Positions 1 to 7,951 are shown, counted from the stretch's first letter. The stretch: DNA of 56,020 nt from Bacteroidales bacterium (GCA_017615615.1 JAFZZW010000062.1:1-56020); one strand, 5' to 3'. The notes: generated by a model from the letters alone, not told the origin. Translations and numbers: made by a program.

Positions 1-131
1 AACTGGTTTGCCAGCCGCACCGGCATCAAGTGGGAAGGGCGGAGCGAAGCGGAGGGTTTCCGGACACAGTATCAGGACTGGAGGAAACTACATACCCTGC
101 GGAGCGCAGCCCCGTCTCCGGCGAAAGCTAG
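1..131. repeat. right half of a large palindromic repeat (copy 1)
   Basis: This stretch matches the right half of the palindrome at 8184-8437. Positions 55-79 match 8368-8392 with one mismatch, and positions 108-122 match 8421-8435 with one mismatch. The first 22 bases match the reverse complement of the left arm near 8300, so the window begins near the hairpin apex and the left half should lie just upstream. No gene is visible here. Confidence 0.8.
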
Positions 132-215
132 CCCTGCGATGGTGAAATGATAGCCCCGTCACTGCGGCCGGATGACTAACACGTTCATTCATTCTATTGG
201 GCAACGTGAGATTGA

Positions 216-246
216 TTTGAATAGTCACCAGTAATTTGTATATTTG
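216..246 (+). promoter_or_regulatory. Bacteroidota-type promoter upstream of the surface lipoprotein
   Basis: TTTG at 216-219, a 19-nt spacer, then TATATTTG at 239-246 match the Bacteroidota consensus TTTG-N19-21-TAnnTTTG exactly. Transcription would begin near 250-253. The next convincing gene on this strand starts at 713. Confidence 0.65.
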
Positions 247-561
247 CGAGTGCCTGCAGCCTCTTGGCCAATGGCATTACATATTGCGAAAGTGTTTTTC
301 GCCGTCCTTGGCAGTAAATCTGGACAATTTACAAAACTAAAAACAAGGGACCGGTCGTTTAACACTCCGCTCGTCTTTTGATTATGGGCCGGTAGGCTTC
401 TCAGCCTCATCGTACTTCATATCGGACGAGTGTGGAGTACGATCCTATCTTCTTGTTTTGCGTTTGTCCAGAACGTTCTGCCGGAATATAGCGAAAGCGG
501 CTCCACACTTTTGCGTTTATAGTTCCCGGTAAAGTGGGGCTCCGGGGCAAACGCAATATCA

Positions 562-699
562 ATGGACAGTGTTTTTCCATACTACACTCCAGAGTGCGAA
601 CAAATCGAAGCACACTGGAAAGAATTACTATGTGACAGTTATGGCTCCGGAATCGACGATTTCGAGTACGAAGATGTTGATTGGACCGTTAAAGCATAA
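562..699 (+). CDS. possible 45-residue small ORF
   Basis: An ATG at 562 opens a 45-codon frame ending at the TAA at 697-699. The product would be acidic, with a run containing DDFEYEDVDW near its end. The frame is open upstream only to 523. It overlaps, in another frame, the upstream extension of the lipoprotein ORF. It could be a small protein, the 3' remnant of a lost gene, or chance. I do not recognise a family. Confidence 0.2.
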   Translation: MDSVFPYYTPECEQIEAHWKELLCDSYGSGIDDFEYEDVDWTVKA

Positions 700-712
700 A
701 AAAGAGCACAGT

Positions 713-3700
713 ATGAAGAATCTGTTCAAATATATAGTTGCGGCCGCGACAATCGTTCTGGCGGCCTCCTGCGCCCGGGAAATCAGCAATGAGTCCATGC
801 CCGACTTCACACGCAAATACAAACTGTCCATCGACCAGCCCACCAAGACCGTCCTCTCCGGCACCGGCAGCAAACGCCAGGTCAAGTGGAACGACGGTGA
901 CGAAATCAAGTATTACACCTATTCCGGCCAGTCGTCGGCCTCCAGTGCGACTGTAAATACAGACGGCAGCGGCGCCTGGGTAGAAATACCCCGCGGACGC
1001 ACTGACGAGTTCATCAACGCCGTATATGGCGCCGCCCAGCTTAGCAGCTCCAGCACGGAAAACATAATGTATGTGACGTCTCCCGTAAAGAACGCCCAGC
1101 GCTTCACCTCATTTGCCGAAGCTCACGTCTGCGCCGCATTCTCCGACGACATCGAGAATCCGGAACTACAGTTTCACAATGCAGCAGCCGTCATGAAGTT
1201 CACTTCGTCAGCTTCCGTTCACAAAGTGGTCTTCCGCGGCAATAACAACGAGGTCATCACCGGCGGCTCAGACGGCTATTTGAAGATCACTTACTCCGGC
1301 GGCGCCCTTACAACCGAGGCAGCATCCGCCAGCGGCACATCGGTAACGGTTGCCACGAACGGAGAGGCATCTGACTTCTATTTTGCCGTCCTCCCTGTTA
1401 GTTTCGCAGGTGGTATTACGGTCGATTGCTACGACGCCGACAACTCCCTGATTTTCTCCAAAAAGGCAGGCGGTCCCATCAACACAGTCTCCGGCAGCGG
1501 CTCTGTAAAGGTGCTCAACCTCGGGAGCGTCGAGGATTGGATAGCCAGCGCACCTCCAACGGCAATTGACCTCGGCCTTAGCGTCAAATGGGCAAGCTTC
1601 AATGTCGGCGCCACCAAGCCCGAGGAATACGGCGACTACTTCGCCTGGGGCGAAACGGCTCCGAAGGGTGAATACAAATGGGCGGGTTACAGCTACGGCA
1701 CAAGCAAGAACGGCCCGTTCTCCAAATATGTGCTGGATCCGACGTACGGTACCGTCGATCACAAAACCGTCCTTGACCTTACGGACGATGCCGCACACGC
1801 CGCCTGGGGCGAAGATTGGCGCATGCCGACAAAGGAAGAGGTTGCCGAGCTGATGAACACCAGCAACTGCACCTGGACCTGGACCACCAAGAACGGCGTT
1901 CCAGGCTACAAGGTCACCAGCCGCAAGTCTGGTTATACTGCCAACTCCATTTTCCTTCCGGCCAATGGTATGAAGAGCGGGTCCTCACTCTCCGATGGCG
2001 GCACCGCAGGCAACTACTGGACTTCATCCATATCGGGAGATTATCCTTATTATGCCATTTCGCCGTTATTCAATTCGTCCAGCAAAAACAGCGACAACTG
2101 CTACCGCTATTTCGGCCTTGGCATCAGGCCGGTACAGAGTGCAGTAGTTCCTGTTTCAAGCATCACGATACCTGAAACGCTTGATCTGATTGCCGGCAGA
2201 TCTGCAACCCTGTCCGCAACTATATCTCCAAGCAACGCTACCTACAAAGGCATTACCTGGGCTTCTTCCGACGAATCAATAGCCACAGTCACTAATCACG
2301 GTAAGGTAACGGCCGTTTCTATAGGCCATGCTACGATTACGGTGTATTCTGCCGATACTGCCACAACGGCTGCATGTGAGGTTACAGTGTATCAGCTCGC
2401 CCAATCTGTTACTTTGGATAAAACCAAGTTGGAAATGTATATTGGCGGTAATCCTGTCACTTTGAATGCGACCATTCTTCCTTCCGAGTACACGATAAAG
2501 GACCTTAATTGGGAGTCTTCAGACTCTTCGATTGCAATTGTTGATTCGGAAGGTAAAGTGACCGCTGTATCTGCGGGCACAACAAAGATATCGGCTTTGA
2601 CGACTGATGGCAGCAACGTAAGTGCTGCATGTTTGGTCAAGGTTCATTTAGATCTGTCTATGCCCGCTACTGTGGAAGCCGTAGACCTCGGCCTTCCTTC
2701 CGGTCTCAAGTGGGCTACTATGAACATCGGAGCTATTAAGCCTGAGGACTACGGCGAGTATTTCGGATGGGGTGAAACTACGCCAAAATGGGATTATGAT
2801 TGGTCAACTTACAAGTTTGAGTTGGGAACCGGCTCTGACGGGCCATTCTCCAAATATGTCCTTGACTCCGCATACGGCACAATTGATCATAAAACTGTCC
2901 TTGACCTGGCGGACGATGCCGCTCATGCGGCATGGAAAGACAACTGGCGCATGCCGACAAAGGAGGAGGTCGCCGAGCTGATGAACAGAAGCAACTGTAC
3001 CTGGACCTGGACGAAAATAAACGGTGTCCCTGGTTACAAGGTCACCAGCCGCAAGTCTGGTTATACTGCCAACTCAATTTTCCTTCCGGCCAATGGTATG
3101 AAGAACGGTTCTTCACTCTACGATGCGGGGTCCATCGGCTACTTCTGGTCTTCATCCCTCCAAACGGAGGTCCAGAACGACGCGTGGTACACCTACTTCA
3201 GGTCCAATGATGTCAACAAGTCCGTCTACTTCCGCTACAAAGGGCTACCTATCCGTCCAGTCTATGGCGCTATAGTTCCCGTGGCAAGAATTGACGTTAC
3301 CACTGAGCTTGAATTGGGTGTTGGGACGGCAGCACCCCTGTCAGCCTCCGTGCAACCAGCTAACGCCACCTACAAGAACGTAACATGGTCTTCTTCCGAC
3401 GAATCAATCGCCACGGTCGACGCCAACGGCAATGTAATCGGAGTATCTACTGGCAAAGCTACCATTATTGTATACTCTGCAGATGCTTCTATAACTGCTG
3501 CTTGTATGGTTACGGTCAAAAAGGATTTGTCTATGCCCTCTTCAGTGGAGGCCGTGGACCTTGGTCTCCCTTCAGGATTGAAGTGGGCCTCATGTAACGT
3601 TGGGGCCGCAAAGCCAGAGGACTACGGCGCGTACTTCGCCTGGGGCGAGACTCAGCCAAAAGAAAGCTATGTTTACTCAACGTACAAATGGTGCAACGGA

Positions 3701-4132
3701 GATTCCAACAAGCTGACGAAGTATTGTACGATAAGTTCATATTGGGATAGTACCGAGCCGATGGATAACAAAACCACTCTGGACCTTAATGACGACGCTG
3801 CCCACGTCAATTGGGGCGGCAGTTGGCGAATGCCGACTGATGCTGAGTGGACGGAGTTAGTGAACAATTGCACCTGGATGTGGACGACCCAGAATGGTGT
3901 AAACGGCCGCCTCGTCACCAGCAAGACAAACAGCAACAGCATCTTCCTTCCCGCCGCAGGCTCCCGGTGGTCCTCCCGCCTCGACTATCCGGGGTCCAGC
4001 GCCGACTACTGGTCTTCGTCCCTCTCGAGCGGCGCTGGCTATGCGCGGAAGGTCTCCTTCGATTCTGACAATGTCTACCGGCCCAGCGACTACCGCTGCA
4101 GTGGGAACTCTGTCCGTCCAGTATCAGACTAG
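713..4132 (+). CDS. surface lipoprotein with three FISUMP and three BIG2 domains
   Basis: This encodes a predicted 1,139-residue exported lipoprotein. The chosen ATG gives a standard signal peptide ending LAASC, with lipidated Cys20; the frame is open to 569, but that extension lacks secretion features. Residues about 30-280 resemble fimbrillin-like N-terminal regions of Bacteroidota lipoproteins. Then follow FISUMP (Fibrobacter major paralogous) domain 1 at about 284-475, two BIG2 Ig-like domains at about 481-555 and 563-641, FISUMP 2 at 653-850, BIG2 at 856-934 and FISUMP 3 at 945-1139. Each FISUMP copy has AVDLGL/AIDLGL, YFAWGE-like, WRMPT and GIRPV-like landmarks. The role is probably display or adhesion on the outer surface, but the ligand is unknown. 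Copies 1 and 2 share a nearly identical 66-bp stretch (1910-1975 and 3038-3103). Confidence 0.85.
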   Translation: MKNLFKYIVAAATIVLAASCAREISNESMPDFTRKYKLSIDQPTKTVLSGTGSKRQVKWNDGDEIKYYTYSGQSSASSATVNTDGSGAWVEIPRGRTDEFINAVYGAAQLSSSSTENIMYVTSPVKNAQRFTSFAEAHVCAAFSDDIENPELQFHNAAAVMKFTSSASVHKVVFRGNNNEVITGGSDGYLKITYSGGALTTEAASASGTSVTVATNGEASDFYFAVLPVSFAGGITVDCYDADNSLIFSKKAGGPINTVSGSGSVKVLNLGSVEDWIASAPPTAIDLGLSVKWASFNVGATKPEEYGDYFAWGETAPKGEYKWAGYSYGTSKNGPFSKYVLDPTYGTVDHKTVLDLTDDAAHAAWGEDWRMPTKEEVAELMNTSNCTWTWTTKNGVPGYKVTSRKSGYTANSIFLPANGMKSGSSLSDGGTAGNYWTSSISGDYPYYAISPLFNSSSKNSDNCYRYFGLGIRPVQSAVVPVSSITIPETLDLIAGRSATLSATISPSNATYKGITWASSDESIATVTNHGKVTAVSIGHATITVYSADTATTAACEVTVYQLAQSVTLDKTKLEMYIGGNPVTLNATILPSEYTIKDLNWESSDSSIAIVDSEGKVTAVSAGTTKISALTTDGSNVSAACLVKVHLDLSMPATVEAVDLGLPSGLKWATMNIGAIKPEDYGEYFGWGETTPKWDYDWSTYKFELGTGSDGPFSKYVLDSAYGTIDHKTVLDLADDAAHAAWKDNWRMPTKEEVAELMNRSNCTWTWTKINGVPGYKVTSRKSGYTANSIFLPANGMKNGSSLYDAGSIGYFWSSSLQTEVQNDAWYTYFRSNDVNKSVYFRYKGLPIRPVYGAIVPVARIDVTTELELGVGTAAPLSASVQPANATYKNVTWSSSDESIATVDANGNVIGVSTGKATIIVYSADASITAACMVTVKKDLSMPSSVEAVDLGLPSGLKWASCNVGAAKPEDYGAYFAWGETQPKESYVYSTYKWCNGDSNKLTKYCTISSYWDSTEPMDNKTTLDLNDDAAHVNWGGSWRMPTDAEWTELVNNCTWMWTTQNGVNGRLVTSKTNSNSIFLPAAGSRWSSRLDYPGSSADYWSSSLSSGAGYARKVSFDSDNVYRPSDYRCSGNSVRPVSD

Positions 4133-4174
4133 CGTTTTCCCATTTCGTTTATTATTGATTAATTCAACAATGAT

Positions 4175-4795
4175 ATGAAACAACAAAACGACATAAACAA
4201 ACAGTTCTCAGAGAATAACAATCAGGTAATGAGTAGCCATATTACTATGATTGGTGGTTTTATTGTAACTATCGGTCTGTATTTGAGTGAATACCCATAT
4301 AGCTTATGTAAGGATTATTTCGAATCAGGCAAATTGCTTTTTATGACCATTTTGGTAATGACAGCATTATCTTTTCTTTCCGGCCTTTCTTCAATAATGG
4401 GATATGGTCGTCGTAGAGATCATGTTGTTGCATGCGCAAGTAATCCTGATGATGAGTATTCGATTATTTGTGGAAATGGAAGAGGTAAAAGCTATTGTGA
4501 TTATCTTTTAGGTGTATATGGTTGCTTTTATCATTTTTTCTTAATTGCTCTTGTGTTGTTTGCATTATTCTCCTGTTTTATCATCTTCAAATCCGCGCCG
4601 ACTTGGCAACGTTGGATAGTAATAATTGGTGGAATACTATCCATTATCATCCCCCTTTTGGTTAATTGTCATAATTACTATCGATATACTCGAGTATGTC
4701 GGGTCGCAAATAGCTACGAACAAAGAGTATTTAACACGTCAAAGAATGCCAATTCTAAAGTTTCGAAGAGTATTTCAATTAATGTAAACTGCTGA
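4175..4795 (+). CDS. four-helix membrane protein of an AT-rich islet
   Basis: This is a 206-residue predicted inner-membrane protein of unknown family. Hydrophobic segments lie at about 22-38, 53-75, 117-138 and 146-165. The central soluble loop (about 78-112) is rich in charged residues and Cys/Gly, and the C-terminal tail is polar. GC content is near one third in sampled lines, far below the neighbouring genes. The next gene follows after 45 bp on the same strand, so the two may work together. It could be the membrane effector of a defence-like pair, but no diagnostic motif proves this. Confidence 0.65.
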   Translation: MKQQNDINKQFSENNNQVMSSHITMIGGFIVTIGLYLSEYPYSLCKDYFESGKLLFMTILVMTALSFLSGLSSIMGYGRRRDHVVACASNPDDEYSIICGNGRGKSYCDYLLGVYGCFYHFFLIALVLFALFSCFIIFKSAPTWQRWIVIIGGILSIIIPLLVNCHNYYRYTRVCRVANSYEQRVFNTSKNANSKVSKSISINVNC

Positions 4796-4840
4796 TAGAG
4801 CAGAGAGTATTACCGGTCAATCGTTCTTTGTGATACAGAT

Positions 4841-5389
4841 ATGAAACTAAGGACAAATCCTACTCTATTTAATGCTATTGAACATATGCTTCAAGGCATG
4901 GCATATTGGTTGGGCTACAGATGGGAATGCTATGCTGGACATTCCGTTATGGAAGCTGTGGCAGTTGATATTGCAATTGGCATACTAAATTGCCATATAG
5001 ATAACAGTTCTTATCGCATTCAGCAAGAATATGGTTATAGAAGAATCCTAGGTGGGAATAGAACGGATCGAATGGATATTGCAATTGTTGACAAAGCTAC
5101 GAACTCTTGTGTTTGCGCAATGGAATTCAAATTATCAACAGATTCAAACGGAAGCGTATACTCTGATTTGAAGAAGCTTAATGCCCTCCCCAGTTCTATA
5201 TATCGTATAGCAATCCTTATTTCACAAAAAGAGAATGCGATAACCAAGTCTTTACTGAATTCAAAAGGAAGAGCTATTGGCAATCTGCCCACAATACCTG
5301 GAGCAAGTGTGATTCGCGCCGCAAAAGCAAAGGAGAGCGATGGACAGACAAACAGAGCATTCCGTGTCATTTGCGTAGAACTCCAATAG
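4841..5389 (+). CDS. PD-(D/E)XK-like hypothetical protein
   Basis: This 182-residue protein has no family I can name. It carries a pattern resembling a PD-(D/E)XK nuclease core: RMDIAIVD (Asp79), then a strand with EFK (Glu95, Lys97), then a helix beginning SDLKKL. An N-terminal helix with Glu38 could supply the extra acidic residue common in this fold. It may therefore bind or cut nucleic acid. GC content is about 38 percent in sampled lines, as in its AT-rich partner upstream, and both differ from the roughly 55-60 percent around them, which suggests transfer. Downstream are repeats and a damaged toxin locus. Confidence 0.6.
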   Translation: MKLRTNPTLFNAIEHMLQGMAYWLGYRWECYAGHSVMEAVAVDIAIGILNCHIDNSSYRIQQEYGYRRILGGNRTDRMDIAIVDKATNSCVCAMEFKLSTDSNGSVYSDLKKLNALPSSIYRIAILISQKENAITKSLLNSKGRAIGNLPTIPGASVIRAAKAKESDGQTNRAFRVICVELQ

Positions 5390-5455
5390 TGTCTTAATAA
5401 GTAACTATTTCTATTCCACAAAAAACTCAATTAAAGATACCGTAAACAGGAGATG

Positions 5456-5589
5456 GGCTGGTCAAGCGACGACAGGCGGCTGTTTCCGGAAATCGGAAGC
5501 ACCGTGAGCCGGGGAAGGGATCGGGCGACTTTGAAAATGCGAGCGAAGGCGAAGCATTTTTGTAGCAGGAGCTAGATCCCTTCTCCGGC
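5456..5589. repeat. short member of the palindromic repeat family
   Basis: Arms at 5508-5522 and 5575-5589 are complementary over 15 bp with one mismatch. Inside is a second hairpin, AAAATGC pairing with GCATTTT. Upstream bases 5456-5505 resemble the GGCTGGTCAAGCG and CTGTTTC-GGAA units at 6350-6402 and 8179-8231. It belongs to the same family but has a much shorter loop. Confidence 0.6.
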
Positions 5590-5616
5590 GGGAGTTGCGT
5601 CATTCGAAGCTTTTTG

Positions 5617-5697
5617 GGGGAACAAAAAATGCCTTTAGCGTTCCAGATTGACAGCTATTCTGCAGTTTTGGAACAAAAGGGGCTATTTATGTTCCCG
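5617..5697 (-). repeat. 81-bp element with terminal inverted repeats (copy A)
   Basis: It matches the reverse complement of 8463-8543 along its whole length. Its ends (GGGAACA... and ...TGTTCCC) form imperfect inverted repeats of about 16 bp, and an inner GTTCCA/TGGAAC pair makes a second stem. The frame across it stays open and gives similar peptides in both copies (AFQID...SAVLEQK). Confidence 0.65.
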
Positions 5698-5788
5698 GTC
5701 AAATGCCAGGACTCAAGAGTTCGGCACAGCGTCATCAGAGTTAATATCCTCTGCGACGACTATATAATGATAACGTGTGGAGACTCGC

Positions 5789-5977
5789 CTAATAATGACC
5801 AAAGGCGGAAATGACTAAAACCTCTACAGCTTCATCGTAGATTCTATACACAAGACGGTGTTCTTTGGTTATCCGGCGGGAGTAAACTGAACCGTCATAG
5901 CCTTTGAGTGGTTCAACTTGGCCCGTACCAGTTCGCGGATGCTCCCGGAGTTCGTCTAACAATTGTGTACATTTCAA
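5789..5977 (-). pseudogene. N-terminally truncated YoeB/Txe-family toxin
   Basis: The 62-residue product matches the C-terminal three quarters of YoeB-type mRNA interferases: EPLKG, SRRITKEHRLVY and a terminal GHY, so the catalytic Glu, Arg, His and Tyr positions are present. YoeB of E. coli is 84 residues. Here about 23 N-terminal residues (first strand and helix) are missing. The best start is a TTG overlapping the antitoxin stop codon, and an in-frame TGA lies two codons upstream, so no longer product is possible. It is probably a deletion remnant, though a short folded product cannot be excluded. The Phd-type antitoxin gene directly upstream is intact. Confidence 0.75.
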
Positions 5978-6240
5978 ACCTCATTAATCATCCGGGCGAG
6001 GAAATCCTCGCTGCTTTCTCCTTCATTCATTCTGTGCACTTTGCCGGATTCATAATCGGCTATTCCCTGGCGGATTTTTGCATCAAGGGTATCCTTGTCG
6101 ATGAGAGTATCATCTTCTGAAACTGGCACAAGACGATAACTGCCGTGAGACCTGGAAGTAATCACCACATCATGGATGCGAGCCAAATCAAAGTACTTCC
6201 GCTGATTGGCCCTGAATTCTCTACTGCTGACAACTACCAT
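5974..6240 (-). CDS. Phd/YefM-family antitoxin
   Basis: This 88-residue protein begins MVVVSSREFRANQ, typical of Phd/YefM antitoxins, whose N-terminus binds the operator and whose C-terminus blocks the toxin. Length is normal for the family. It has its own promoter (6258-6289) with a palindromic operator over the -33 box (6281-6297). The stop codon overlaps the TTG of the downstream toxin remnant. With the toxin truncated, it may now act as a solitary repressor or as an antidote to related toxins elsewhere in the genome (inference). Confidence 0.85.
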   Translation of the reverse strand: MVVVSSREFRANQRKYFDLARIHDVVITSRSHGSYRLVPVSEDDTLIDKDTLDAKIRQGIADYESGKVHRMNEGESSEDFLARMINEV

Positions 6241-6257
6241 AACGATTCATTTTGACG

Positions 6258-6289
6258 CAAATATAAGAAAACTTAAACAATGTACCAAA
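6258..6289 (-). promoter_or_regulatory. promoter of the antitoxin gene
   Basis: Read on the minus strand: TTTG (6289-6286), a 20-nt spacer, then TATATTTG (6265-6258). This is a perfect Bacteroidota promoter, with a leader of about 14 nt before the ATG at 6240. Confidence 0.75.
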
Positions 6290-6297
6290 TTGGTACA
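6281..6297. promoter_or_regulatory. palindromic operator of the antitoxin gene
   Basis: TGTACCAA-A-TTGGTACA is a perfect 8-bp inverted repeat with a one-base centre. It covers the -33 box of the antitoxin promoter. YefM of E. coli binds palindromes with a TGTACA core, so this is a credible autoregulatory site. Confidence 0.7.
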
Positions 6298-6349
6298 CAT
6301 CAACAATCTAACAACCACTCCCGCCAGATGCTATTTCGGAATTGGAAGC

Positions 6350-6652
6350 ACCGGGAGCCGGAGAAGGGGCTGGTCAAGCGGATGCAGGTTGCTGTTTCGG
6401 AATCGTAAGCACCCTCGCTTCACGTCGGTTATAATGATGCCGCCCATAGACTCTGAAAGCCTTATCCGGTGGGCGTAGAGCAGACCGTTCGGAGTAATTC
6501 TGATGGAGATAGAGGGAGTCTGATGGAAACCTCCCTCAGTCCCTTGGGGGTGCAGGGGGATAATAGTCTTACAGCCGCAGGCTGGGAGGGCGAGGACCGT
6601 AGGTCCGAGGATGGAGAAACAGCAACCTGCGGAGCGCAGCCCCTTCTCGGGC
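6350..6652. repeat. large palindromic repeat (copy 2) with its own loop
   Basis: Outer arms 6357-6371 and 6638-6652 pair over 15 bp with one mismatch. Second arms 6384-6398 and 6616-6630 (GCAGGTTGCTGTTTC and its complement) pair perfectly. The left end 6350-6402 is identical to 8179-8231 over 53 bp. The 217-nt interior (6399-6615) differs from the 8.3-kb copy and has its own hairpins, for example around 6515-6540 and GGACC-GTA-GGTCC near 6600. It holds no gene. Confidence 0.75.
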
Positions 6653-6676
6653 GGGAGGTGCGCATTGTGAGGGTAT

Positions 6677-6880
6677 TTACAATGCCTCTACTTCTTCCAC
6701 GGACAAGCCGGAGGCCTTGGCAATCTGCTCGACAGGAACATCAAGATTCTTCAGCGCAATAGCCATTTCTGCTTTGCCCTTGGCCTCTCCCTGTTCAATG
6801 CCCTTGGCATAGAACTCTTCGGCTATTTCCTGCCGGTCCTCGTCGGTGAGGTAAGAGCGAACGTCGTCGTCAAACAACAT
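6677..6880 (-). CDS. stand-alone Rpn C-terminal tail protein
   Basis: This 67-residue protein begins MLFDDDVRSYLTDEDR, nearly the same as residues 255 onward of the Rpn protein encoded 5 bp upstream (MFDDDIRSYLTDEDR). The rest is a charged, helix-prone Glu/Lys/Gly tail ending LSVEEVEAL. It has no nuclease core. Rpn genes of enteric bacteria make short C-terminal products (RpnS) from internal starts that inhibit the toxic full-length nuclease. Here the tail has its own gene, in the same order and strand as the nuclease. It may be a dedicated antitoxin or the remnant of a second Rpn copy. Confidence 0.6.
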   Translation of the reverse strand: MLFDDDVRSYLTDEDRQEIAEEFYAKGIEQGEAKGKAEMAIALKNLDVPVEQIAKASGLSVEEVEAL

Positions 6881-6885
6881 CGTGA

Positions 6886-7827
6886 TTATATCTTGGCAAT
6901 AATGTCTTCGGTTACTCCGGCGCTACGCAGGACTTCGGTAATGCGTTTCCTCTCAGCTATCGCGCCTTTGGCTTCACCCTCGGCTTTCCCTTCAGCCTTT
7001 GCCTGAGCATAAATCTCCAGCCGATCCTCGTCGGTGAGGTATGAACGAATGTCGTCGTCGAACATAGAGCGGAAGTATTGAAGTTTGTCTTTGTCGGGAA
7101 TCGGGGACTGGAGGCTCGACTCGAATATCTGGTCGTATTTGCTTCCGTAGATCTCCGGTTTGCTTGCAAAATTACGCATATTTTGCAGAATATCAAACCA
7201 CACCTCGACGGGAGTGAGGGACTTGCCCGGCTTGCTTGCCAGGCGGGGGAGTTCGCAGAGGAATATCTCTAGGATGTTGGGTGTCGAGTAACGTTCCCCG
7301 GCCTCCTCGCGGAGAAGGTAGTGGTAGATGAGTTTATCAGTATCGTGCTTGAGGCGGAAGTTCATGAAACAGATCACATAGACAGGCATTAACTTCCCGT
7401 ATGAATCTCCTTTGTGCAGCTGGGTGTGAATCATTGAAGCCCCGTAATACAGCAACCGGTTTCGGAGGAACTCCTTATCGGCCCGCTGCATCTCCACGAT
7501 GATCTTCCTGCCGTCTTTGGTATGGCAGAGGACATCCATGATGACCTTCCTGTCATCTCCCTTCCAGAGGTCGATCTCGTTCGGGTCATACTCGATATGG
7601 ACAATCTCCTCCGGGAGGATGTCATTGAGGAGCAGCATGAGGTTCTTCTCATTGTGCCCGAAGACATGCTTGAACGCCCAGTCGCACATTAGGTCGATGT
7701 ATGTGCTTGTGGCGATGCGGATGATGAGGTCTTCCTTCTCCTCCTGGGAGAGTTTGCGATAGCGGTCGTACTCGTTGACGATGGCCTCGTACTGAGCGAA
7801 TTGCTCCGTTGTGAGAGTGTTTTTCAT
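6886..7827 (-). CDS. Rpn-family PD-(D/E)XK nuclease
   Basis: This 313-residue protein belongs to the Rpn (recombination-promoting nuclease, or transposase-like PDDEXK) family. Landmarks are the N-terminal CDWAFKHVFG, Asp98 in VIMDVL and the E-x-Q pair Glu112/Gln114 in IIVEMQ, the usual active-site form. The Glu/Lys-rich variable tail starts near Met255, itself a possible internal start (7063-7065) that would give a 59-residue short form. Rpn proteins are DNA endonucleases, and some act in phage defence. A strong promoter lies at 7845-7875. The next gene encodes a second version of the tail. Confidence 0.85.
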   Translation of the reverse strand: MKNTLTTEQFAQYEAIVNEYDRYRKLSQEEKEDLIIRIATSTYIDLMCDWAFKHVFGHNEKNLMLLLNDILPEEIVHIEYDPNEIDLWKGDDRKVIMDVLCHTKDGRKIIVEMQRADKEFLRNRLLYYGASMIHTQLHKGDSYGKLMPVYVICFMNFRLKHDTDKLIYHYLLREEAGERYSTPNILEIFLCELPRLASKPGKSLTPVEVWFDILQNMRNFASKPEIYGSKYDQIFESSLQSPIPDKDKLQYFRSMFDDDIRSYLTDEDRLEIYAQAKAEGKAEGEAKGAIAERKRITEVLRSAGVTEDIIAKI

Positions 7828-7858
7828 AGCAATATCGTTTTCCGCAAAGCTATGAAAA
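7821..7858. promoter_or_regulatory. perfect 10-bp inverted repeat over the rpn start
   Basis: TTTTCATAGC (7821-7830) pairs with GCTATGAAAA (7849-7858), with an 18-nt gap. The arms cover the rpn start codon and part of the -7 promoter box, so this may be a repressor site. Confidence 0.45.
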
Positions 7859-7875
7859 GAAAAACGCTACGGCAA
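7845..7875 (-). promoter_or_regulatory. promoter of the rpn gene
   Basis: On the minus strand: TTG (7875-7873), a 20-nt spacer, then TAGCTTTG (7852-7845). Spacing and -7 box fit the Bacteroidota consensus. The leader before the ATG at 7827 would be about 13 nt. Confidence 0.65.
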
Positions 7876-7951
7876 CAGCAGGATGCAGATTTTGCGAATA
7901 TTTTAAGAGCCGGTTGGCCTTTAAAAATATTCTTTTGAAAAGACTACTATC

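Larger units (their letters stand above)
132..712. other. non-coding leader region before the surface lipoprotein gene
   Basis: This interval has no gene longer than about 45 codons. It contains a good promoter at 216-246. If that promoter drives the lipoprotein gene at 713, the mRNA leader would be about 460 nt, which is unusually long. A short open frame (562-699) lies in it. I see no recognisable riboswitch. Confidence 0.4.

Noticed and set aside
5614-5814. 66-codon frame over the 81-bp repeat
   Set aside because: Most of it is the repeat itself and the antisense of the toxin remnant; kept only as a note on the repeat.
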